NCBI GenBank assembly: GCA_018828385.1
Contig: JAHJVE010000003.1
Coordinates: 186,001 to 250,000, forward strand
Length of the DNA stretch: 64,000 nucleotides
Direction of reading: 5' to 3'
DNA from: Gammaproteobacteria bacterium
GTDB taxonomy: Bacteria; Pseudomonadota; Gammaproteobacteria; Burkholderiales; Rhodocyclaceae
Positions 52,327 through 60,230 of this stretch are shown piece after piece. How positions within the stretch are numbered: position 1 is the first letter of the stretch; every line of letters begins with the position of its first letter. The notes under the pieces were generated by a model. It was given only the letters and a program-made list of their open reading frames with translations, did not search any database and was not told where the DNA came from. The position numbers and the translations under genes were made by a program.

Positions 52327-52979
52327 TTGGGAATGGTGTAGCCGACGCCGCGCAGGGTGCGGATCAGGTCGCTGCCGAGTTTTTTGCGCAGGTGGTGGAT
52401 GTGCACTTCGAGGGCATTGCTGTCCGGTTCGTCGCGCCAGCCATAGACCGATTGTTCGAGCTGGGTGCGGGTCAGGACGCGGCCGGCATTTTCGAGCAGC
52501 ATCTGGAGCAGCGAATATTCGCGGCTGGACAGTTCGATTTCCTGCCCGGCCAGCGTGACGCGGTGAGCCGCGAGGTCGATGGCCAGTTCGCCGTGGGTCA
52601 GCAGCGGGGCGGCGCGGCCGGCGCTGCGCCGGGTCAGGGCGCGGATGCGGGCGCTCAGTTCATCGAGGTCGATGGGCTTGACGAGGTAATCGTCGGCCCC
52701 GGCATCGAGGCCGGAAACCTTGTCGCCGGTGGCGTCGCGGGCAGTCAGGATGAGGATGGGTACGGTCAGCCCGCGGCTACGGGCGCGGCTGAGCACATCC
52801 ATGCCGGACAGGCGGGGCAGGCCGAGGTCGAGGACGACCAGGTCGAAGCTTTCGCTGTGCAGGGCCTGGTCGGCGGAATTGCCGTCGCGCAGCCAGTCGA
52901 CGGCGAAGCCGGCCTGGCGCAGGCCGACGGTCAGGCCGTCGCCAAGTTCGGGATCGTCTTCGACAAGCAAGATTCGCAT
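52323..52979 (-). CDS. OmpR/QseB-family response regulator
   Basis: A 218-residue regulator with an N-terminal receiver (phosphorylated aspartate in VVLDLGLP near residue 51, KPIDLDEL near 101) and a C-terminal winged helix ending TLRGVGYTIPK. It overlaps its kinase gene by four bases and is 16 bases downstream of the cytochrome b gene. QseB/PmrA-type regulators bind direct repeats with a CTTAA core spaced one helical turn apart; four such repeats occur upstream of the first gene of this operon (54521-54564), which suggests autoregulation. Confidence 0.93.
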   Translation of the reverse strand: MRILLVEDDPELGDGLTVGLRQAGFAVDWLRDGNSADQALHSESFDLVVLDLGLPRLSGMDVLSRARSRGLTVPILILTARDATGDKVSGLDAGADDYLVKPIDLDELSARIRALTRRSAGRAAPLLTHGELAIDLAAHRVTLAGQEIELSSREYSLLQMLLENAGRVLTRTQLEQSVYGWRDEPDSNALEVHIHHLRKKLGSDLIRTLRGVGYTIPK

Positions 52980-52995
52980 GGGTGAATTTTATCAG

Positions 52996-53601
52996 CTAGC
53001 TCGCCAGCCACCAGGCGGCAACGCCAACCCAGGCGATCAGGATGATGGCAGCGAGCGGTCGGGCGGAGGCGATGGCGGCATCGGGCGAACCCTGTTTGTG
53101 GCCGGTAATCATGGCGCGGACGAGGTTTTCGCCGTGCAGCAGGCTGCCCGAGATAACGCCGGCAACGTGGATGAAGACGACAGTGAGCATGGTCGCGGCC
53201 AAGCCTTCGTGCAGCTCTTCGAGCCAGTCGCCACCGAGTTCGTTGTACATCGCCCAGCCGACCAGGCCGGTGGCGATGCCGAGGCCGAGCAGCAGCACGA
53301 TGGCCCAGCCGCCAGCCGGGTTGTGGCCGGTGTGGTGGTCCGGATCGAGGCGGATCAGGCTGCGCAGGTAATCGACGACGGAACCCGGGCCGCGCACGAA
53401 ATCGACGAAGCGGGCGTAGCGCGAACCGATGAAGCCCCAGGGCAGGCGGAAGAGGGCGACGGCAACGACGACGCCGCCGGACAAGACGTGGACGAGCCGC
53501 AGGGATTCGCTTTCGGAAGTCAGCCAGGCGAGAATGAAGCCGCCGACCATGAGCCAGTGGCCAAGGCGCACCGGCCAGTCCCACACAAGAATTTTTTGCA
53601 T
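52996..53601 (-). CDS. Cytochrome b561-like membrane protein
   Basis: A 201-residue four-helix membrane protein of the bacterial cytochrome b561 / Ni-hydrogenase b-type family. Candidate haem ligands are in RLGHWLM (residue about 15), RLVHVLSGG, ELHEGLAA and VVFIHVAG. It lies between a dihaem cytochrome c and the response regulator. In the known SHP operons a cytochrome b of this kind passes electrons to a dihaem cytochrome c and then to SHP. Order and spacing here (three bases from the dihaem gene) fit that chain. Confidence 0.9.
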   Translation of the reverse strand: MQKILVWDWPVRLGHWLMVGGFILAWLTSESESLRLVHVLSGGVVVAVALFRLPWGFIGSRYARFVDFVRGPGSVVDYLRSLIRLDPDHHTGHNPAGGWAIVLLLGLGIATGLVGWAMYNELGGDWLEELHEGLAATMLTVVFIHVAGVISGSLLHGENLVRAMITGHKQGSPDAAIASARPLAAIILIAWVGVAAWWLAS

Positions 53602-53604
53602 GAT

Positions 53605-54066
53605 TTACTCGCGTAGTTCGCGGATGGAAATGTCGTGTTCGCTGTAGCTCCCCTTGGCCGCATCGGGGTGACAGGCTTCGCAGTTGGCGGCCGATTTGAC
53701 GCGCGGATCGCGCCAGTATTTGGCCGGGATTTCGTCATGCTTGCGGATGAAGCGGGCGGTCTGGGTGATGCGCGGCGGATTGCCGGCATTGCCCACACGG
53801 CTGGCGCTGCCGGCATGGCGTTCGAGAAAGGCGCCGATTTCCTGCCCGGTTTTCTGGTCGACCGTAGCATCGCTGCCGAAATGGTCGCCCAGGCCTGCCA
53901 TCAGCTTGCGCCAGTCGGCAGCCTGGAGCAGGGCCGGTTGGTAGGCGATGTGGCAACTGCTGCATTCGGTGGTGAAGCTGGTCGGCGCGTTGGCCGGCAT
54001 CGGCAGACGATCGGCCAGGGCCGGGAAGGCGCTGCCGAGCAGGGCTATCAAGAGTAGGCGTTTCAT
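53605..54066 (-). CDS. Dihaem cytochrome c (DHC family)
   Basis: A 153-residue periplasmic protein with a signal peptide ending near ALA (residue 18), and two haem motifs, CSSCH near residue 36 and CEACH near 130. Length and positions match the dihaem cytochrome c partner of SHP. It lies one base after the SHP-like gene and three before cytochrome b. A degenerate dispersed-repeat copy (53849-53868) encodes DATVDQKTG. Confidence 0.9.
   Translation of the reverse strand: MKRLLLIALLGSAFPALADRLPMPANAPTSFTTECSSCHIAYQPALLQAADWRKLMAGLGDHFGSDATVDQKTGQEIGAFLERHAGSASRVGNAGNPPRITQTARFIRKHDEIPAKYWRDPRVKSAANCEACHPDAAKGSYSEHDISIRELRE
53849..53868 (-). repeat. Degenerate dispersed repeat in the dihaem cytochrome gene
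   Basis: GGTCGACCGTAGC differs from the family sequence GGTTGACCGTAGC at one base and has a T-rich block (CGGTTTTCT) before it. Confidence 0.5.
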
Positions 54067-54067
54067 T

Positions 54068-54472
54068 TCAGCGTACCTCGCTCAGAAAGGTAACGAAATC
54101 GGCCTTCTCGGCCGGCGTGCAGGCGCGGCCGACGACTTCCTTGCAGTTTCGGCCGAACCATTTTTCAACCTTGGCCGGGTCGCTCAGGCGATTCGGGTTG
54201 GCGGCGACGGCCAGCGGCTTGATGCTCTTGCCGGTCACGGCATGCTCGCCGGCATTGAGCGGGCTGTCGGTATGGCAACTGGTGCAGGCCGGCATCTTGT
54301 CGTTGTTGGCAAAACGCTGGCGGAAAAAGGCTTCGCCGCGTTTGGCCGAGGGCGTGAAGCCGGCTTGCTGGCTGCTTGCTTCGGCGACGTAAATCTGACG
54401 AATCTGCTGCGGCGTTTCGGCGTGGCAGGCCAGGCTGGCGAGCAGCAGCGCTACGGCGGGAATGGCTCTCAT
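54068..54472 (-). CDS. DUF1924 / SHP-like monohaem cytochrome c
   Basis: A 134-residue periplasmic protein: signal peptide ending near CHA (residue 18), one haem motif CTSCH near residue 65, an asparagine-rich segment (AANPNRLSDP) and a cysteine pair near the C-terminus (NCKEVVGRAC). These match the SHP (sphaeroides haem protein)/DUF1924 family, in which an asparagine is the sixth haem ligand and is displaced by O2 or NO. It heads an operon with the dihaem cytochrome, cytochrome b and a two-component system. The physiological role of SHP is not settled. Confidence 0.88.
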   Translation of the reverse strand: MRAIPAVALLLASLACHAETPQQIRQIYVAEASSQQAGFTPSAKRGEAFFRQRFANNDKMPACTSCHTDSPLNAGEHAVTGKSIKPLAVAANPNRLSDPAKVEKWFGRNCKEVVGRACTPAEKADFVTFLSEVR

Positions 54473-54520
54473 CTTCGTTCTCCTTCTTGTGTCGATGGGA
54501 AAGGAGTGTAGGGAGCCAGT

Positions 54521-54564
54521 CTTAAACGCGGCTTAGGCGAAACTTAAGCGGGGATTAAGGCTAA
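54521..54564. promoter_or_regulatory. Four 11-bp direct repeats, probable QseB/PmrA-type operator
   Basis: CTTAAACGCGG, CTTAGGCGAAA, CTTAAGCGGGG and ATTAAGGCTAA follow each other without gaps, each one helical turn long. They lie 49 bases upstream of the SHP-like gene and 44 bases upstream of the 97-residue gene on the other strand, so they may control both. Confidence 0.7.
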
Positions 54565-54607
54565 GATTCGAGGCCATTCACTCAGGAAGCATCTCTGGAA
54601 GCCAGCC

Positions 54608-54901
54608 ATGAAACTCCAGCATCTGTCGATAGGCGCCCGTTTCGAATACGAGGGCGTTACCTATGTCAAAACCGGGCCGCTGACGGCCAGTTCGGAAGCC
54701 GGCGGGCAGCGCATCATCCCGCGCCATGCCGTACTGCGGCCGCTCGATGTCCCAGCCGCGGAAGGCAAGGGCAAGCTGGCGGCGCCGGTGGTGCGCAAGG
54801 CGTTCAACAATTTTTTCGAAACCTGCCACCGGCTCGTCGGCGAAGCCGGGCAGGCCGAACTGGAGCAGGCGCGCCAGCGTTTCCTGAAAGCGATCGATTA
54901 G
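54608..54901 (+). CDS. Small hypothetical protein (97 residues)
   Basis: A soluble 97-residue protein starting MKLQHLSIGARFEYEG. The N-terminal half looks like a small beta barrel (GARFEYEGVTYVKTGPLTAS, then IIPRHAVLRPL), the C-terminal half is helical. I do not recognise a named family. It is divergent from the SHP operon across the 11-bp repeats and ends seven bases before a dispersed-repeat copy and a strong terminator. Confidence 0.75.
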   Translation: MKLQHLSIGARFEYEGVTYVKTGPLTASSEAGGQRIIPRHAVLRPLDVPAAEGKGKLAAPVVRKAFNNFFETCHRLVGEAGQAELEQARQRFLKAID

Positions 54902-54907
54902 CCGAAT

Positions 54908-54941
54908 CCTACGGTCAACCGGGAAAAAGGCAAAAAAATGG
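54908..54941 (+). repeat. Dispersed repeat copy, next to terminator
   Basis: CCTACGGTCAACCGG, then GAAAAAGGC and AAAAAAATGG. Differs from the core at the first base only. It runs into the left arm of the terminator at 54934-54963. Confidence 0.88.
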
Positions 54942-54963
54942 AAGGCATCGGCCTTCCATTTTT
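54934..54963. terminator. Bidirectional Rho-independent terminator
   Basis: A 13-base-pair stem (AAAATGGAAGGC/GCCTTCCATTTT core) with a four-base loop ATCG and A- and T-runs on both sides. It separates the convergent 97-residue gene and the outer-membrane protein gene. Confidence 0.9.
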
Positions 54964-54982
54964 GCTTCCGCTGGCGGGATGC

Positions 54983-55537
54983 TTAGAAATTGATGCCGAC
55001 CTTGGCCAGCAGCGCCCAGTTTTCGAAGCTGACGTTATCGCTTTCGCTGGTGTTCAGGTAGCGCAGGTCGAGGCCCGAGTAGTACAGGCCCTTGCGGTAG
55101 TTGGCGCCGACCACGGCGCCGTAGCCGAACAGGCTCTTGTCGGCCCGGCCGTTGTCGGCCTGGACAAGGCCGAGCACCGGGCCGGCCCCGACCGAGAAGC
55201 CGCCGCCGACCGGCAGCGTGTAGCGCGGCGACAGCTCGAAAGAGGTCGATTTCATGCCTGATTCGTCGATGTGGTTGATCTGGATGTGGGTGCGGATGCG
55301 GTTGTCCGGCGTCTGGATCAGGCCGCAATTCATGTTGAAGTCGAGGCCGTAGACGAACATTGAATCGTCGTTGGCGGCCGGGGCGCCCATGACGCCGACG
55401 CTGACTGCGACGCTCGGCTCGAACTTGAAGCCGGATTGCAGGCCGGGGAAGAACGTCAGGCCGTCGGCATGGCTGGCCGTGGCGCCGAGCGCCAGGCCGG
55501 CGACGAGGAGGGTGGATGCGAGGCGATTGATTTTCAT
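54983..55537 (-). CDS. Small outer-membrane beta-barrel protein
   Basis: 184 residues from ATG 55537 (MKINRLASTL); the frame opens at 55579 but a signal peptide begins here and ends near SHA (residue 23). The rest is a series of amphipathic strands ending in AKVGINF with a terminal phenylalanine, the usual outer-membrane insertion signal. It resembles small porin-like or OmpW-sized proteins; no specific family is claimed. Function unknown. Confidence 0.78.
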   Translation of the reverse strand: MKINRLASTLLVAGLALGATASHADGLTFFPGLQSGFKFEPSVAVSVGVMGAPAANDDSMFVYGLDFNMNCGLIQTPDNRIRTHIQINHIDESGMKSTSFELSPRYTLPVGGGFSVGAGPVLGLVQADNGRADKSLFGYGAVVGANYRKGLYYSGLDLRYLNTSESDNVSFENWALLAKVGINF

Positions 55538-55653
55538 GGTCTCTCCTGTTCGGTGATGGGGGGGCGAAGGCAGCGGCACAATGGCCGGGCTGCGAGCGGA
55601 GAGACTATAGCCGGCGGTATGCGGACGGTCTGTGACCTAGGTCGCTTAGCGGC

Positions 55654-56145
55654 CTAATTCTTGAGCAGCGCTGCCTGCGCGGCATCGAGATCAGCTTTCC
55701 TGATCAAGCCCATTTTCGTCCCGATGACTTTGCCATTGCGGTCGATGAACAGCGTATACGGCAGGCCGCCCCGGGTGTTGCCGAGCGCCTGCATGAGCGG
55801 CAGGCCCTGGGCCTTGGCGATGAAGACCGGGTAATCCATTTCGTAGGCCTTGGCGAAATCCCCGGCCGCTTCAGCCTTGTCCTCGATGCCGATGCCGAGG
55901 ACTTCGATCTTGCCCTTGTGCGCGGCGCGGAACTTGATCAGTTCGGGGATCTCGGCCCGACAGGGGCCGCACCAGCGAGCCCAGAAATTGACGACGAGCG
56001 GCTGGCCGCGGTAGCGCGCGAGGGCCACCGGCTTGTCGGCGAGGTCGTCAAGCGTCGCGGCGAAGAGCGGAGCGGAGGAAATCTCCGCTGCTACGGTCAA
56101 CCGGAAAAAAAGGCCAAAAATGAAAAGCGCAAACAGCTTTTTCAA
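55654..56145 (-). CDS. TlpA-like thiol-disulfide oxidoreductase of the nos-type operon
   Basis: A 163-residue thioredoxin-fold protein with active site WARWCGPC near residue 62 and cis-proline in GGLPYTLF. The signal peptide MKKLFALFIFGLFFRLTVAAE is largely encoded by a dispersed-repeat copy (56090-56127). Its start overlaps nosY by four bases, so it is the last gene of a nosF-nosL-nosY-tlpA unit. It may keep cysteines of copper-handling or cytochrome proteins reduced. Confidence 0.9.
   Translation of the reverse strand: MKKLFALFIFGLFFRLTVAAEISSAPLFAATLDDLADKPVALARYRGQPLVVNFWARWCGPCRAEIPELIKFRAAHKGKIEVLGIGIEDKAEAAGDFAKAYEMDYPVFIAKAQGLPLMQALGNTRGGLPYTLFIDRNGKVIGTKMGLIRKADLDAAQAALLKN
56090..56127 (+). 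repeat. Dispersed repeat copy encoding part of a signal peptide
   Basis: Exact core GCTACGGTCAACCGG, then AAAAAAAGGCC and AAAAATGAAAAG. The complementary strand is read as IFGLFFRLTVA within the TlpA-like signal peptide. Confidence 0.93.
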
Positions 56146-56969
56146 GGCAGATCACCACGGCGGAAGATGAAGTAGCCGATGGTAGCACTGACGACGCCGA
56201 GCGCTGCCGGGTAGGCCAGCGCGAAGACCTTGTAGCCGGCCGTGCCGAACAGGTCGAGGATGACGTAGGCGGAGGGGCCGAGGACGATCAGTTGCGGGTC
56301 GAAGAGGGCCAGTGCCGCGGTGCGGAAGACCTGCAGCGGATTGGCCAGGGCCAGGGTGACGGCGAGTTCCGGCGCGACTTTGCCCTGGATCATGACGCCG
56401 AGCAGGATGAGGTCGAGGAAGAGCAGCAGGAAGAGCCAGACCATGAAGGCGGCGCCCTGGGCCATGTCGGTGGTCCGGGCGATGGCCGAGATGAGCATGC
56501 CGATGCCGAGGAAGCACATGGCCATGACGGCGAGCAGGGCGGTGTAGTAGCCGAACATGTCCCACGGCACCTCGATGCCCTGGATGGTCGCCCAGATCAC
56601 GGCGCCGAGCATGGCCAGGAAGACCGGCGCGAAGACGACGATGTAGCGACCGACGATCTTGCCCCAGAACCAGGCCGACAGCGACACCGGCAGCGAGAGC
56701 AGGTATTCGAAGACGCCGGCCTCGCGGTCGCCGGCCACCGAGCGCACCGTGGTGATCAGCACGAAAATGGGCAGGATGGCCATGGTCAGCTGGATGTAGG
56801 TGACGAGCAGGCGCGACAGGCCGATGAAGCCGAGCACCCGCGATTCGGTCAGGCCGAAGAGGAAGAGCAGGGCGACGATGCCACCGAAGACCAGGGTGTA
56901 GATCTGGAACCAGCGGGCGCGCAGGGATTCGACGATGTCCAGTTTGGCAGTCAGCCACAGTTGTTTCAT
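56142..56969 (-). CDS. nosY: NosY-like ABC transporter permease
   Basis: A 275-residue protein with six hydrophobic helices of the ABC-2 permease type (about 20-45, 55-80, 105-130, 140-165, 175-200, 245-268). NosY works with the ATPase NosF and, in nos clusters, NosD to supply copper or sulfur to nitrous oxide reductase. It directly follows nosL, with no base between stop and start, and overlaps tlpA. Confidence 0.9.
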   Translation of the reverse strand: MKQLWLTAKLDIVESLRARWFQIYTLVFGGIVALLFLFGLTESRVLGFIGLSRLLVTYIQLTMAILPIFVLITTVRSVAGDREAGVFEYLLSLPVSLSAWFWGKIVGRYIVVFAPVFLAMLGAVIWATIQGIEVPWDMFGYYTALLAVMAMCFLGIGMLISAIARTTDMAQGAAFMVWLFLLLFLDLILLGVMIQGKVAPELAVTLALANPLQVFRTAALALFDPQLIVLGPSAYVILDLFGTAGYKVFALAYPAALGVVSATIGYFIFRRGDLP

Positions 56970-57458
56970 TTACTTGCCCTTGGCCAGTAAGCGCTGGCGC
57001 ATGTCGGTGAAATCGAGGCTGTCCGGCATCGGGGTCGAGACGGCAGCGAAGTTGTAGCCCATCGGCGAGGTCCTGGTGATGAACCGGGCGTGCCTGGGGT
57101 CGAGCCAGATCATTTCCTCGCGGCTCTTGCTGTTGAAGTCGGCGACCCACATGCGGGTGGCGGCGTCGGCCAGCCACGGGTACTTGTCGGCTTTTCCCTT
57201 GAGCCAGAAGGCGAGGCAGCCGGGGTCGTCGAACTTGAAAACGGTGTTGTCCGGGCCACCGCGTATCTCGGCGCCAAAGCGACGGTCGGAAATGACCATG
57301 CTGCAACGCACGCAGGTGTCGCGGTCCCACTTGATCTCGGCCATGCCTTCCGGCCAGTTGTCTTGCTTGCAGCCGGCGAGCAGCGCGGCAAGCGGCGTCA
57401 GCAACAGGCCGCCGGTGCCGAGGCGATTGAGGAAATCACGGCGATGGCGGTCGCACAT
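56970..57458 (-). CDS. nosL: NosL-like copper-binding lipoprotein
   Basis: A 162-residue lipoprotein with a twin-arginine-like start (DRHRRDFLNRLG) and lipobox LLAGC (cysteine near residue 30). CVRCSMVISD near residue 50 has the cysteine and methionine arrangement that binds Cu(I) in NosL, and DPGCLAFWL follows. NosL delivers copper to the Cu site of nitrous oxide reductase. It is placed between nosF and nosY. No nosZ lies in the window. Confidence 0.92.
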   Translation of the reverse strand: MCDRHRRDFLNRLGTGGLLLTPLAALLAGCKQDNWPEGMAEIKWDRDTCVRCSMVISDRRFGAEIRGGPDNTVFKFDDPGCLAFWLKGKADKYPWLADAATRMWVADFNSKSREEMIWLDPRHARFITRTSPMGYNFAAVSTPMPDSLDFTDMRQRLLAKGK

Positions 57459-57460
57459 GC

Positions 57461-58312
57461 TCAGCTTTCGGACAGCGACAGCTCGCTGACCAGCGCCGTG
57501 TAGCGGGAAACGATGCCGAGGAAACGCAGGCGGTCGGGGCCGGCGATCTCGCCTTCCCAGATGCGGTTGTCGTCGCGGCTGCTCAGGTTCCAGCCATCGA
57601 GCGCCTTGGCGAAGGCCGGCTCGAAGCGGCTGAGGACGATGCGGCAGGCCAGCCGGGCGGTCAGTGTCACGGCGTCGGCCACCTTGTCGTCGAGGACGAC
57701 CTTGCCCATGTCCATTTCAATGACGCGGTTGACCAGGGCCGAGACTTCGTCGAGGCGGTGGCTGGAGATGATCATCGTGGCGTCGTCGAGGCGTTCGGCC
57801 AGCAGGTCGAAGAAAATCTTGCGCGCTTCCGGATCGAGGTTGGCGGCCGGTTCGTCCATGACCAGCACCTTGGCCTCGCGGCCGAGGGCGATGGCGATCA
57901 GCAGCTTCTGCTTCATGCCGCCCGATAGCCGGACGAACTGGCGGGACAGGATGGCATCGACGTCGAGGCCGAGGCGCCGGGCGATGGCGTGGATGCGCTG
58001 CGGATCGGTTCCGCACAGCGAGGCCGAAAAATTGATCAGCTGGCCGACCGGCATCTTGAGCGGCGGCGGCAGTTGCGGCACGAAGCCGATGCTGCCGAGC
58101 ACTTCGGTTCGGTTGCTGCGCGGGTCGAGGCCATTGATGGCGACCTCGCCATCGTGCGTGTATTCGCCGAGCAGGCAGCGGATCAGCGTGGTCTTGCCGG
58201 CGCCGTTCGAACCGATCAGGGCAACCCGTTCGCCGATCCCGATGTCGAGGCTGATGCCATCGAGGACCCGGGCCTTGCGGAAAGTCTTGGCGATGTTCTT
58301 GAACTGGATCAT
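57461..58312 (-). CDS. nosF: NosF-like ABC transporter ATP-binding protein
   Basis: A 283-residue ABC ATPase with Walker A GSNGAGKTT near residue 36, signature LSGGMKQK near 130 and Walker B LVMDEPAANLDP near 150. The remaining C-terminal region (about 215-283) is a beta-rich domain as in NosF. It is first in a unit with nosL, nosY and tlpA (spacings of two bases or overlaps). Nitrous oxide reductase assembly is the known role of this set. Confidence 0.9.
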   Translation of the reverse strand: MIQFKNIAKTFRKARVLDGISLDIGIGERVALIGSNGAGKTTLIRCLLGEYTHDGEVAINGLDPRSNRTEVLGSIGFVPQLPPPLKMPVGQLINFSASLCGTDPQRIHAIARRLGLDVDAILSRQFVRLSGGMKQKLLIAIALGREAKVLVMDEPAANLDPEARKIFFDLLAERLDDATMIISSHRLDEVSALVNRVIEMDMGKVVLDDKVADAVTLTARLACRIVLSRFEPAFAKALDGWNLSSRDDNRIWEGEIAGPDRLRFLGIVSRYTALVSELSLSES

Positions 58313-58513
58313 GCCGCCGATTATAGGCAGGGCAAGGAAATCGTCTTTGAACCTGAATCAAAAAAACGCGTGCCGGGCGGCAACGTGCGGAAAGGGGCGC
58401 GGACCCGGCGGAAAAATTGAGTATCTTGGATTGTTCGAATTATTACTTTTGTCGTAATTGTACGGTTTGACGGCCTCTGCTATGGTTGAGCGACTCCCGA
58501 AAAGTTCAAAAGT

Positions 58514-60187
58514 ATGAAAAATAATCAACCGGTGTTTGATCGTGAATACGTTATTCGTCCGGAGTGCAGCATCATCAGCCGGACCGACGAAAAAGGCCTG
58601 ATCACCTACGTCAATGATGATTTTGTCGAGGCTTCAGGATTTTGCCGCGAGGAACTGATCGGTCAGCCCCACAGCATCGTTCGCCATCCGGACATGCCGT
58701 CCGAGGCCTTTCGTGACATGTGGGCGACCCTGGAGCGGGGCAAGCCATGGGGCGGCGTCGTCAAGAACCGGCGCAAGGACGGTGGCTTCTACTGGGTCAA
58801 GGCCATGGCGACGCCGCTGTCTTCGGGGGGCTACATGTCGGTACGGACCACGGCGAGCGGCGCCGAGATTCGTGCCGCGAGCGGCCTGTACGAGCACATG
58901 CGCGGCGACCCGAACTTGCTGCTTGAGCAGGGAAGCGTCCGGGGCGGCCTGTTCAAAAGGCTGTTCCGTCGGCTCAATGACATCGATCTGAGCAAGCGGC
59001 TGTGGCTGTCGACGCTGGCCTCTATCGTCATAGTCAGCCTCAGCCTCGGGCTCGGCTTGCAGGTTGTCGCTGCCGTCCCGGTGTCTGTCCTGGCGCCCGA
59101 CATTGCCTCGCGCATTGCCGGCCTGCATCAGGCGATGTTGATCATTGGTGGGTTGACCCTGCTCGCCTGGCCGCCACTGGCCTGGGTGATCATTCGCGAA
59201 TTCAACCGGCCGGTCCGGGCGGCGATTGAGGCGGCCCGCCGCATGGCGGCGATGGACCTCAGCCAGCCGGTTCCCGTCCATGGCGATGACGAAGTCGGCC
59301 AGTTGCTGGCGCAGTTGGCCATCATGCGCAATCATTTCCAGGAAATGGCCGCCATGCTCCGCCAGAGCACGGCCAAGCTCGACGCGATGGCGCGGCGTCT
59401 GGCCGATTCCAGCCAGGCCTCGGCAAGTGCCGCGTCCGACCAGGCGGAAGTGGCGACCAACATGGCCGCATCGGTTGAAGAGCTGTCGGTGTCGATCGAT
59501 CATGTCACCGAGTTTTCCACCGAGGCCGACACGCTTTCCCGCGCCTCGGGCAGCGCTTCGCACGAGGGCGGCAGCGTCATCCAGCGCGCCGCCGATGAAA
59601 TGACCCATATTGCCGATACGGTGCACGGCTCGGCGACGGCCATTCGCGAACTGGAGTCCTATGCCGGCGACATCTCGACCATCGTCAATGTCATCAAGGA
59701 CATCGCCGACCAGACCAATCTGCTCGCCCTCAATGCGGCCATCGAGGCGGCCCGGGCCGGCGAACAGGGGCGCGGTTTTGCCGTGGTCGCCGACGAAGTG
59801 CGCAAGCTGGCCGAACGTACTGCGTCGTCGACCAAGGAGATCGCCGACATGATCGCCAAGGTTCAGGCCAGTTCCCGCCATGCCGTTGCCGAAATGGAAA
59901 ACAGCGTCGAGCAGGTTCAGTCCGGTGTCGATCTGGCGCGTCAGGCCGAGCAGTCGATCGGAACGATACAGGTCGGTTCGGGGCAGGTTGCCGCAGCGGT
60001 CAATGAAATTTCCCTGGCCATCCGCGAGCAAAGTACGGCCGCCCGCGAGATCGCCCAGAACGTCGAGCGCGTCGCCCAGATGACCGAGCAGGGATCGCAC
60101 GCCAGCCAGGCGGCAGCGGCGCTGGCCAGCGATGTCAATGAGCTGTCCGGCGAGCTGCGGCGGCTGGCCGAGATCTTCAGGATCTGA
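58514..60187 (+). CDS. Aer-like PAS chemoreceptor
   Basis: A 557-residue chemoreceptor with a cytoplasmic N-terminal PAS domain (about 15-110, [21 protein letters not shown] and the HPDMP motif typical of Aer), two helices close together (about 160-190 and 195-220), HAMP, and the signalling hairpin tip [20 protein letters not shown] near residues 396-415. Aer proteins bind FAD in the PAS domain and report on electron transport, which suits a cell rich in respiratory cytochromes. The 3' end is 12 bases from a dispersed-repeat copy. Confidence 0.93.
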   Translation: MKNNQPVFDREYVIRPECSIISRTDEKGLITYVNDDFVEASGFCREELIGQPHSIVRHPDMPSEAFRDMWATLERGKPWGGVVKNRRKDGGFYWVKAMATPLSSGGYMSVRTTASGAEIRAASGLYEHMRGDPNLLLEQGSVRGGLFKRLFRRLNDIDLSKRLWLSTLASIVIVSLSLGLGLQVVAAVPVSVLAPDIASRIAGLHQAMLIIGGLTLLAWPPLAWVIIREFNRPVRAAIEAARRMAAMDLSQPVPVHGDDEVGQLLAQLAIMRNHFQEMAAMLRQSTAKLDAMARRLADSSQASASAASDQAEVATNMAASVEELSVSIDHVTEFSTEADTLSRASGSASHEGGSVIQRAADEMTHIADTVHGSATAIRELESYAGDISTIVNVIKDIADQTNLLALNAAIEAARAGEQGRGFAVVADEVRKLAERTASSTKEIADMIAKVQASSRHAVAEMENSVEQVQSGVDLARQAEQSIGTIQVGSGQVAAAVNEISLAIREQSTAAREIAQNVERVAQMTEQGSHASQAAAALASDVNELSGELRRLAEIFRI

Positions 60188-60198
60188 GCGGCTCGAGT

Positions 60199-60230
60199 GC
60201 TACGGTCAACCGGGGAAAAAGGCCAAAAAT
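60199..60230 (+). repeat. Dispersed repeat copy between convergent genes
   Basis: Exact core GCTACGGTCAACCGG, then GGAAAAAGGCC and AAAAAT. It fills the gap between the chemoreceptor stop and the convergent kinase stop, and the last base is in the kinase stop codon. Confidence 0.93.

Noticed and set aside
58347..58361. TTGAACCTGAATCAA upstream of nosF as an FNR site
   Set aside because: The half-sites are five rather than four bases apart, so the spacing is wrong for FNR.
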